47,814 bases of DNA. Origin: Reddybacter sp041622675. Lineage in GTDB: Bacteria > Pseudomonadota > Gammaproteobacteria > Pseudomonadales > Porticoccaceae. This document shows positions 27,551 through 33,882 of this stretch, piece by piece. A model generated the notes under the pieces. It saw nothing but the letters and a program-made list of their open reading frames with translations, ran no database searches and had not been told where the DNA came from. The stretch lies in contig JBFJYH010000016.1 in the NCBI GenBank assembly GCA_041622675.1, forward strand, positions 1 through 47,814, read 5' to 3'. A program made the position numbers and the translations under genes. How positions within the stretch are numbered: the stretch's first letter is position 1; each line of letters begins with the position of its first letter.

Positions 27551-27602
27551 GTCTAACGCCGCCATGATTTGCCACCTAGAGCGAAGAGTAGGACGGTTAA
27601 AT
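27551..27602 (-). repeat. Putative short attC-like site between membrane-protein and beta-lactamase cassettes
   Basis: On the plus strand, GTCTAAC (27551-27557) and GTTAAAT (27596-27602) both fit the RYYYAAC and GTTRRRY core consensus and are 52 bp apart end to end. The inner arms pair poorly and the second core lies 40 bases beyond the upstream gene's stop, so this is the weakest of the four sites. Confidence 0.4.
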
Positions 27603-27642
27603 TGATGGCCTTGTATGTACTTACTGCCAGATGGATAAATAT

Positions 27643-28200
27643 TTATCGCGATGGTACATGATTGACATTCCCGAGAGACGCAAATCCCTTTTCAACCCTA
27701 CGCCAAACTTGTTGAAAGTCTTCACTAGATGCCCAGTGATGGCGAGCAGCTTTCAGGTACTCCCAATATAGCTCTCTTAGTGCAAGGCCATAATGTACCT
27801 TTTCTTCTGGGGATGAATTCAGCCATAGACCCTCAAGTTCAGATACCTTTTGCTCCACAAGCTCAACCTTCTCTGAACTAAAATTAGATGGAATGCTGCT
27901 ATTCTCCTTCTCCCATATGGGCATCATAAGAAGATCTCGCTGTGATGATAGCTGAAGCGCTTCTAGTTGAGCTTTGCCCACTTCACTTTGTACCATTGCC
28001 TCTATTTTGGATTTTAGTGTAACGCCGCCAAGCGTTACTTCTTTGAAGACCGGCAATAGCACTAAGGCTATAAAAACAGTGCAGACTAGTGTGTCAACTA
28101 GCGACACTTTTCCGGTAAAAATATCCTCAACTCTTATTATCAGAAACGAACCCAGAAGTGTGGTTATGATTAACAAGTATATGCGTGGGAATAATTTCAT
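27643..28200 (-). CDS. Hypothetical protein with two N-terminal membrane helices
   Basis: I do not recognise a family. The 185-residue product has two hydrophobic segments at about residues 5-25 and 36-55. A long, charged, mostly helical cytoplasmic region rich in Glu, Gln and Leu follows (KVELVEQKVSELEGLWL), ending with aromatic residues (YWEYLKAARHHWASS). The ribosome binding site AAGGAG four bases before ATG 28200 is excellent, so it is probably expressed. It is the fourth cassette of the cluster, flanked upstream by the attC site at 28214-28304. An anchor plus helical domain layout is common in many unrelated proteins, so no function is proposed. Confidence 0.75.
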   Translation of the reverse strand: MKLFPRIYLLIITTLLGSFLIIRVEDIFTGKVSLVDTLVCTVFIALVLLPVFKEVTLGGVTLKSKIEAMVQSEVGKAQLEALQLSSQRDLLMMPIWEKENSSIPSNFSSEKVELVEQKVSELEGLWLNSSPEEKVHYGLALRELYWEYLKAARHHWASSEDFQQVWRRVEKGFASLGNVNHVPSR

Positions 28201-28213
28201 GTAGCTCCTTGGG

Positions 28214-28304
28214 TGCTAACGCTTTGCTAAACGGCGCGCGTAAGCGCGTCCAGTGGAGGCGCGGATTTTTTGCGCCGTAATGATGTTTGAGCAACTAGTT
28301 AAGT
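28214..28304 (-). repeat. attC-like recombination site (GNAT / membrane-protein junction)
   Basis: On the minus strand the site begins ACTTAAC, which contains the TAA stop of the acetyltransferase, and ends GTTAGCA just before the next gene's ribosome binding site. The inner arms pair as TTGCTcAAAC against TTGCTAAAC, with one unpaired C, followed by GC-rich internal pairing (GGCGC, CGCGC). Total length is 91 bp. The end core deviates from GTTRRRY. Confidence 0.65.
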
Positions 28305-28739
28305 GTTGTACGCATAAAAGTACCATGTGCTCTTGCTTGTGCTCATTGAATCATAGAGCTTTTGTGCCTGCTCGTTGTCTGGAGCCGTTACCCATTGAAG
28401 TCTTGCTGCACCATTTGATGATGCATATGTATGACAGTGCTCAACTAGTTCCCTACCGATACCCTTACCCCGTAAATTTGATACCGTGTATAGGTCATTG
28501 AGCACAGCCACTTTCGCGGCAATGGTGGATGTGTAGGTAAAATAGACTGTGGCAAAGCCTACAATTGCGCCATTATCTCGATAAACAAACTGGCATCCAG
28601 CTGGGTTTGATTCGCCAAATTGAGAGAAAAACTCTTTATTTTTAGAGTCCGATATTTCAGCTACATTATAAAATTCTTGATAAGCGCGAATCAAAGGCAG
28701 CGCTTCATCAATATTATTTTTTGATACTACTTCGATCAC
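28299..28739 (-). CDS. GNAT family N-acetyltransferase
   Basis: This is a 146-residue acetyltransferase that moves an acetyl group from acetyl-CoA to an amine. The GNAT motif A is clear: VLNDLYTVSNLRGKGIGRELVEH, with the pyrophosphate-binding RGKGIG. The motif B region LQWVTAPDNEQAQKLYDSM follows. The frame opens with ATG 28772, but that codon lies inside the upstream attC site. GTG 28739 gives the family-like start IEVVSKNNIDEALPLIR and has GAGG just upstream. The substrate is unknown: antibiotic, protein or small amine are all possible, and GNATs are frequent integron cassette genes. The TAA stop is embedded in the attC core that follows. Confidence 0.88.
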   Translation of the reverse strand: MIEVVSKNNIDEALPLIRAYQEFYNVAEISDSKNKEFFSQFGESNPAGCQFVYRDNGAIVGFATVYFTYTSTIAAKVAVLNDLYTVSNLRGKGIGRELVEHCHTYASSNGAARLQWVTAPDNEQAQKLYDSMSTSKSTWYFYAYNT

Positions 28740-28757
28740 ACTAAACCTCGATGAGAC

Positions 28758-28838
28758 ACTTAACGCCCGCATTTGGGGCGGCCGGAACGCAGTGTAGGCC
28801 GTCCCAGCCCGAAGGGCGATAACATGCGCTTGTTAGTC
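28758..28838 (-). repeat. attC-like recombination site (protease / GNAT junction)
   Basis: On the minus strand it begins GACTAAC, containing the protease stop TAA, and ends GTTAAGT, a perfect GTTRRRY core. The inner arms pair as CGCATgTT against CGCATTT, with one unpaired G, a hallmark of attC sites. The centre has GCCC/GGGC pairing (CGCCCTTCGGGC). Length is 81 bp. The cassette order and the stop codon inside the core match integron cassettes. Confidence 0.78.
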
Positions 28839-29570
28839 TGGATTGACTTCATTGCAATGAAACCCCAATGAAAACTTGTAACGGCTAAGGCTAACGCCAT
28901 ATATAGTGTTATCTTCTTTGAAGCCTTTGCAAACTAGCGCCACAATATTTCCATTCATGTCGGCTATCGGTGCTCCACTGCACCCTTGAAATGCATCGTG
29001 TCCAGGGTGCTCTACGGGAAGCTTAAACACATGGAATGGGCCTTCGGTTTTGAGATATTTAAGGCCCGGATATACTGTAGGTTGAGTAACAAATATTGCT
29101 TCGCCATGCCTCTCGGGGAATATTTGACCGAAAAAAGCATATACGGACTCACTGTTTGGCTCTGAAATATCTTTCTCAGTAAATATATGCTTCTGAACCT
29201 TTTCTGACTCTGGCCCTCGCGGAGTTATCGATTGGTAAACAGGATGTACATCCTTAGCTATTTCAGCGTAAGCATAATCAATGTGATTCATGTTGCCTGA
29301 ATTGATGTTTAGCTCACCTAAGTATGAAAAATAATTTGGCTTATATATTTGGGTTCCGTTATCAGGGTCATAGTCCAACTCCATAACCCAATCAGTACTT
29401 TCCATTTTAACGGCATGGGAAACTGTTAATAAGAATCTTTTACCTCTAAAGTCAATAAGCGTGCCGGATGCGATACCAATAGGCATTTTATCCTCGGATA
29501 GCTTACGCAACGGAATACTCGTTAGAGTCATCCAGTTGAGCCACTCTTGTATTTCTGCTGTTAATTCCAT
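28833..29570 (-). CDS. Trypsin-like serine protease (S1-type fold)
   Basis: This is a 245-residue protein with a plausible catalytic triad: His52 in LLTVSHAVK, Asp98 in HIDYAYAEI and Ser198 in GCSGAPIAD, followed by GNIVALV as in chymotrypsin-fold proteases. There is no signal peptide, so it should act in the cytoplasm. The open frame begins with GTG 29594 inside the attC site; ATG 29570 (MELTAEIQEW) is the likelier start. Similar stand-alone trypsin-like domains are found as effectors or regulators in bacterial defence and signalling loci. Whether this one has such a role is inference, and no partner sensor is fused to it. It is the second cassette, with its stop inside an attC core. Confidence 0.82.
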   Translation of the reverse strand: MELTAEIQEWLNWMTLTSIPLRKLSEDKMPIGIASGTLIDFRGKRFLLTVSHAVKMESTDWVMELDYDPDNGTQIYKPNYFSYLGELNINSGNMNHIDYAYAEIAKDVHPVYQSITPRGPESEKVQKHIFTEKDISEPNSESVYAFFGQIFPERHGEAIFVTQPTVYPGLKYLKTEGPFHVFKLPVEHPGHDAFQGCSGAPIADMNGNIVALVCKGFKEDNTIYGVSLSRYKFSLGFHCNEVNPD

Positions 29571-29575
29571 AGTAA

Positions 29576-29662
29576 GACTAACGGCCAGCATCACCGGAAA
29601 AGCGAAGTGTAGGGAGGCACGACCGTAGCTTTGCTTTTTCCGAGTGCATGCTTTTGTTAGGC
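29576..29662 (-). repeat. attC-like recombination site (PIN-like / protease junction)
   Basis: On the minus strand it begins GCCTAAC, which contains the TAA stop of the PIN-like gene, and ends GTTAGTC. The inner arms pair as AGCATgCAC against AGCATCAC with a single unpaired G, then CGGAAAAAGC against CGGAAAAGC. Length is 87 bp. This is the most convincing of the sites in structure, although the end core has one mismatch to GTTRRRY. Confidence 0.8.
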
Positions 29663-30466
29663 ATTTTTGGCCATTCGTATAAGCCAGTTGACATCATTTA
29701 GTATCTCTATTGCCTTATTGTCATTTGTTAAGATCCCATCAAAAAATGTTGAGAAGGATATTATTTGCATGTCAATTGCATCGTTTCTAAGCCTATCAGG
29801 TCGGGCATCATTTATACCCCCAGTCAGCTTCCACCTTAAGGCTAAAAAATAACTACTGACTGCATATCGAAAAATATAGTAGTTATGAACTAGGGGAACA
29901 TTTATAAAACCATTGAAGTTCGAGTGTAATTCGAATGCCTCTCTTGTGATTATTAGTATGTCTGTAATAATCTTCTTGCTTATGCTCTCAGGATACGGCC
30001 GGCCTTCACGTAGTTTTCTTTTGTCATCTTTACTAAGGCCAGCAAATATTTTCTCTACCTCTTCTTTCATGTTCTTTGCATTATCCTCGGCTTCACCCAT
30101 GAATTGGTTTGCCGCACTTCCATGTTCGAGTATCGCCCTCTCAATTTTCTTATCCCCCCTTTGGGCGGCTCTTAGATCTTTGCAAAATCTTGGAAAGGAC
30201 TTAGTTTCACTGTTATCTATAAATCGAGCTCTAAGACCCTTGTTTTTGGGTGACAAGCCGCATGCGATTTTTGTCCTTTTCAATATGTGTACTTGTTTTG
30301 GGTACTTTGAAAGTATTTCGTATGACTTGTAGATCCCCTTTAGGGTATCGCCCTTGTATGCTTCAATTGCCACCTGATCTGAAATTGCAACGCTATTTCT
30401 AGGGTTAGATAGAAATTTCTCCAGACAAGCATCTTGAAGGCAATTCGAGTCGACAACCTTTATCAT
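29657..30466 (-). CDS. PIN-like domain protein, function unknown
   Basis: This is a 269-residue protein with PIN-type acidic residues split between the two ends. The N-terminus has VVDSNCL (Asp6) and VAIEAYKG (Glu35); the C-terminus has RNDAIDMQ (Asp229, Asp232), FFDGILTNDNKA (Asp243, Asp249). About 150 helical, Lys-rich residues lie between. PIN folds are metal-dependent RNases, often toxins, but this one is longer than VapC and has no antitoxin gene next to it. Translation starts at ATG 30466, five bases after the core site GTTAGGC (minus strand), as in a first integron cassette. RNase activity is an inference from the residue pattern. Confidence 0.7.
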   Translation of the reverse strand: MIKVVDSNCLQDACLEKFLSNPRNSVAISDQVAIEAYKGDTLKGIYKSYEILSKYPKQVHILKRTKIACGLSPKNKGLRARFIDNSETKSFPRFCKDLRAAQRGDKKIERAILEHGSAANQFMGEAEDNAKNMKEEVEKIFAGLSKDDKRKLREGRPYPESISKKIITDILIITREAFELHSNFNGFINVPLVHNYYIFRYAVSSYFLALRWKLTGGINDARPDRLRNDAIDMQIISFSTFFDGILTNDNKAIEILNDVNWLIRMAKNA

Positions 30467-30471
30467 TTTGT

Positions 30472-30478
30472 GCCTAAC
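30472..30478 (-). other. Integron-type core site at the head of the cassette cluster
   Basis: On the minus strand GTTAGGC, a perfect GTTRRRY, precedes the first cassette gene by five bases. No second core and no paired arms could be found in the next 150 bp upstream, so this is not a complete attC. It may be the remains of an attI site or of a lost cassette. Confidence 0.5.
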
Positions 30479-30774
30479 AGTGAGTTATAAAGCCACAGGC
30501 ACTATATCACTTTGGCCCTTTATCTCAGAACAAACAGAAATGCTCGTAACATTATTGCCTTTAAAAACAGCATGTTGGAAATGGGCGGTTATTTTAAAAG
30601 CCGGTATATAGTGCAACCCCTTGCTGATTTTGTGTATTGCCCTGGCCACTTAACACATTTGACTATCGTTACAAATCAATGAGTTGCCGATAGGTTTGAT
30701 GTGAACAAGAGCCAGTGGCGCGTGATCTAGGGGGTTATCTTGTCTTATTGACGGAACCCAAATACCAAAATGGC
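30479..30774. other. Non-coding region between cassette cluster and Rep-like gene
   Basis: Just under 300 bp contains no supported gene. In an ordinary integron an attI site and the divergent intI gene would lie on this side of the first cassette; no such gene is visible. The region may instead hold a replication origin for the adjacent Rep-like protein, but no nick-site motif was recognised. Confidence 0.45.
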
Positions 30775-32394
30775 CTATGTCGATCCCGCTTGCTGGTTTG
30801 CCCACGTATCGTAGTCATCATAAGCATCCAGAGTTGCGTCTCGTTCTGAAAGGGTTTGCTCGACCATATGGGCACAGATCTCATCAGTCACCGCCCAGCG
30901 TTGTCGCTTGGCTTCCTGGAAGGTTTTCCGTAAGCGGGAAAAAAAGAGGCTGTCTCTCGGTTTTGGGTAGGCCCCTGGGTTAAAGGCGATGCCCTCGGGC
31001 TTGTCCGGTAGCCAGAGGGCGCGATCTTGCGGGTAACTGGGGTTTGACGCCCAGGCCATAAACTCTTCGTATGCCTCTTTGCCTTTTAAAATAATCTGGT
31101 AGCGATTTGGCCGTAAGGGTAATGCATCTAATCGTGATCGCACTTTGGTGAGCTGTTGCTCAATGGCTTTTTCTTTCTTCTTTAGCCATGCAGGGGCTTT
31201 TCTCTGCCCGCTGGCTTTGACCGCCTTTTTTATGTCCTCTTTTGTTTTCGTCCGCGCTTCGTTCAATCGCTTCCTGTCTCGATAGTCAGCGCCGTATTGA
31301 AAAGTGAGGTGATCATAAACATCGGAAATTAATTGCCCCATGCAGTCGATTTGTGTCTTGGTGAGGGTTTCCCAGCCAGGGGCGCGGGCTGATTCACTGA
31401 TACCGTAGCGATTGCCTCGCACTTCACCCTGGTCACTCATGCCTTGCCCCTTACAAAGGTATCCAACGGCTTTGGAAATATAGGCCCCGGCGCCTTTGCT
31501 GGATTTGATCTTCTCCAGTTTTGCAAAGCCTTGCCCCCAGGCGCTTTCTAGTCGTTTTGCCCAGGCTGCAAAATGTTCATGGGGTACACGCCAGCGCATG
31601 AGCAAGTGAATATGGGGATTGGGTTCACCCTCGCTGTTATTGGGGACTTCCACGACCCACAGATAATCGAAGTCGTCGCTATTACCCGGAATACCTTGGC
31701 GCTTTAAGCCTCGCGAGTACATCTTCCCCCAGGCGCTCATACAGCGGGTTAATTCACGTTGAATGGTTGTTGTACCTGCCGCCAAGGCGGCGCGCTTTTC
31801 ATCATCGAAGGTGAGCGTTGCAAACGTTGTATAGCCCTCGCGTACCGTTGCCAGATAGGCGGCTGAGTCGGTGATGGTGCGAAGCCCACGCTCTGATAAC
31901 CATTGTGATGTGCGCGGCCCACACTGCTCTGGTGGATGCTGACCCACGGTGGTTTCAACCTGGGTACGGATGCGAATTTCATCTGCCCAGCTTCTTTTTT
32001 CAATAATGCACATCGTCCCTGGTGCTTTGTGTCCCACTCGCTCCGGTGGATGCTGGTAGGGCTTAACCGGGTTCGGGAAAATCTCGCCGGTTTGCTCCAT
32101 GCGATGCCTACGGCCTAGCAAGAAAGCCTCGTCAACTTCAAAGGCCAATTTTGCAGCCGCAGTGGCCTCAGATTCTTTTGTCCGACTTTTGGGCGCCTTG
32201 ACTAGACTATAAGTCCACTCGCGTTGCTCGGGGCTTAACGGCAAAATACTATTCCACCTGAGAGGCGGTGGAACAAAAGAAAAAGCCGGGGCAGTTGCCT
32301 CGGCCTTTTGTATGGCTTGATGGATTAAACCCGGTTCGCATAATCCGGAACTGGGTTTTTGGGTTGTATCGGGATGCGCTTTATGGGTGCTCAT
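30775..32394 (-). CDS. HUH rolling-circle replication initiator-like protein
   Basis: This 539-residue protein has the layout of replication-associated proteins of the ORF2/G2P type. Motif 1 is FATLTFDD (191-198), the metal-binding HUH motif is PNPHIHLLM (His261 and His263), and a tyrosine/lysine motif is AYISKAVGYLCK (Tyr305, Lys308, Tyr312). Such proteins nick one strand and start rolling-circle replication. The extended N-terminal 180 residues and basic, helical C-terminal 200 residues are of unknown role. AAGGGG eight bases before ATG 32394 is a good ribosome binding site. In a small integrative element with an integrase and AlpA this probably provides autonomous replication after excision. 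That role is inferred. Confidence 0.8.
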   Translation of the reverse strand: MSTHKAHPDTTQKPSSGLCEPGLIHQAIQKAEATAPAFSFVPPPLRWNSILPLSPEQREWTYSLVKAPKSRTKESEATAAAKLAFEVDEAFLLGRRHRMEQTGEIFPNPVKPYQHPPERVGHKAPGTMCIIEKRSWADEIRIRTQVETTVGQHPPEQCGPRTSQWLSERGLRTITDSAAYLATVREGYTTFATLTFDDEKRAALAAGTTTIQRELTRCMSAWGKMYSRGLKRQGIPGNSDDFDYLWVVEVPNNSEGEPNPHIHLLMRWRVPHEHFAAWAKRLESAWGQGFAKLEKIKSSKGAGAYISKAVGYLCKGQGMSDQGEVRGNRYGISESARAPGWETLTKTQIDCMGQLISDVYDHLTFQYGADYRDRKRLNEARTKTKEDIKKAVKASGQRKAPAWLKKKEKAIEQQLTKVRSRLDALPLRPNRYQIILKGKEAYEEFMAWASNPSYPQDRALWLPDKPEGIAFNPGAYPKPRDSLFFSRLRKTFQEAKRQRWAVTDEICAHMVEQTLSERDATLDAYDDYDTWANQQAGST

Positions 32395-32770
32395 AAGGAA
32401 GCCCCCTTAGAAGGAAATACCCCAGTACAGGTGGGCAATTGTTCCGGAACGATGTCCGGGATTTTCCGGGGCAAAACCTGGAAAAACCCTTATAAAGAGC
32501 TGGCGTTATAAATCGCGCTGGCTGAAGTGTTTTAGGTTCGCTATCGTTTGTGTTTTTTGCTTCTACTCGGTTTCGATCCGGTTTTATTGAGCCTATTGGC
32601 TTGTTTCGCTTTGGGTCGACCGGTTGTCGTTTGCCTCGATTCGCTTGCCCCGGTTCGCTTGGTTCGCTCCAGGCGAAAGTCCAGAACAAAACCACAACTA
32701 AGGCTGATTTGATTTCCTCTAATACGTAGCGCGTTGTTGAAGGTATAACCGCTTGATGAAAAACGCTCAT
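32381..32770 (-). CDS. Small uncertain frame between AlpA-like and Rep-like genes
   Basis: ATG 32770 overlaps the alpA-like stop (ATGA) and has GAGG seven bases upstream. The frame runs 129 codons and overlaps the Rep start by 14 bases, a spacing compatible with coupled translation. The predicted product has one hydrophobic stretch near residue 25 and no recognised family. An alternative frame, GTG 32777 to 32541, encodes a 78-residue protein with a strongly basic C-terminus. At most one of the two is real. Confidence 0.3.
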   Translation of the reverse strand: MSVFHQAVIPSTTRYVLEEIKSALVVVLFWTFAWSEPSEPGQANRGKRQPVDPKRNKPIGSIKPDRNRVEAKNTNDSEPKTLQPARFITPALYKGFSRFCPGKSRTSFRNNCPPVLGYFLLRGLPYEHP

Positions 32771-32964
32771 GCGGCACCCTCAGAGGTGGAGTGCCGGATC
32801 TGTTGCTCGATGTAGTTGTCGAGGTCTTGTTGGCGGTAGCGAATTGAGCGACTGCCCAGTTTTACGAACTGTATTCGTGCTCCGGCCCAGCGGTCACGCT
32901 CAAGAAATGCCGCGCTTACGCTAAGGTATTGGGCGGCCTGTTTTGTGTTTAGTAATGTGGGCAT
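32767..32964 (-). CDS. AlpA-like helix-turn-helix regulator/excisionase
   Basis: This 65-residue protein begins MPTLLNTKQAAQYLSVSAAFLERDRW. It is a winged helix-turn-helix of the AlpA/excisionase family, with the wing residues VKLGSRSIRYRQQDLDNYIE following. GGAGG six bases upstream makes ATG 32964 the start; the frame itself opens at 32982. AlpA-type proteins in P4-like islands activate the integrase or act as excisionases, so a role in excision or regulation of the adjacent integrase is expected. Its place between integrase and replication gene is typical for small satellite-like elements. Confidence 0.88.
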   Translation of the reverse strand: MPTLLNTKQAAQYLSVSAAFLERDRWAGARIQFVKLGSRSIRYRQQDLDNYIEQQIRHSTSEGAA

Positions 32965-33066
32965 ATATTCCTCCATCTGCAAGTAGTGGCGGAAATATAC
33001 GCATATGGCACTTAGTCTTATATTTTTTGAATAAGCTCAAATATATTTTAAGTCACCTAAAATATA

Positions 33067-33882
33067 TTAAGGTTGGTAGGGAGGTAGTTTGTCCTCTCCG
33101 GCGAGTTGCCCATTCTTGTATTGGCCAAGCCAAATTTGAATTTGCTGTGTAGGTTCGTCGCTAGCAAATAAGTTTTTTAGATTCTCATTAAGCCCCTGAT
33201 ATATGAGTTTTGCTGCTTTCCTTACGGATAAATCCTTGGGCAATTTATTGAAATGTTCAATGATGGCGCTTTTAAGGGGGGCGTAGTTTGCTAGTCGCGC
33301 TTTGCTCACAGCTGCGCCTCTCTTTGTGTGCTTGTGTTTTATTTGTTCACGCTCGATGAATAAGCGCGCAAAGCCAAGTGACTCCAGGGCTTCCCCTGGA
33401 AGCTCATGTTTGCTATTTAAGTCGGTTTCAGCCTCGTTATTCAGCATAGTACGGATCGTTATCTGTCCATCAGTGGGCGTAAAATAATACACGGACTTGT
33501 TATGCAACATGACATAGTCGCTAATGGATGCGAGAGCTGACACGGCAAACACTGCCGACCACGGATAGGCTTTACCGTCGGGTCGGTATGGGTGCTCGAC
33601 GTGCTCCGTTGCTCGGAAAAAGTCTAAAGGTGGCGTGTGAAATACACCCTCTCTCAACTCATCACTAGAGTGTGACTCCCGCAAATCTGACATAGCGATG
33701 GTTTGAAGGTGTCTGAGTTGTTCTAATATTTCTAAGCCTGCATTCAAATCTCTGATAGTGAAATCATCGGGCAGGATTTTTTTACTTTCTTGAAGTACAT
33801 AGCCAAGTTCCCATCTCAATGGCTCGGGCAAGGTTTCGGCTAGGGGATTGAAGTTAGCAAAGGCGTCACGATAGCGGATCAT
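33067..33882 (-). CDS. Hypothetical protein translationally coupled to the integrase
   Basis: I do not recognise a family. The 271-residue product starts at ATG 33882, overlapping the integrase stop by four bases (ATGA type), so the two are translated together. The N-terminal part is helical, with acidic and Leu-rich stretches (DLNAGLEILEQLRHLQ). A middle segment reads FAVSALASISDYVMLHNKSVYYFT. The C-terminal 80 residues are basic (KHKHTKRGAAVSKARL) and helix-rich, ending WLGQYKNGQLAGED. The basic tail could bind nucleic acid. Its tight coupling suggests a function in integration, excision or element maintenance; that is inference. Confidence 0.8.
   Translation of the reverse strand: MIRYRDAFANFNPLAETLPEPLRWELGYVLQESKKILPDDFTIRDLNAGLEILEQLRHLQTIAMSDLRESHSSDELREGVFHTPPLDFFRATEHVEHPYRPDGKAYPWSAVFAVSALASISDYVMLHNKSVYYFTPTDGQITIRTMLNNEAETDLNSKHELPGEALESLGFARLFIEREQIKHKHTKRGAAVSKARLANYAPLKSAIIEHFNKLPKDLSVRKAAKLIYQGLNENLKNLFASDEPTQQIQIWLGQYKNGQLAGEDKLPPYQP

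Noticed and set aside
28740..28772. ATG 28772 as start of the GNAT gene
   Set aside because: The codon lies within the attC-like site; GTG 28739 has a ribosome binding site and gives the family N-terminus.
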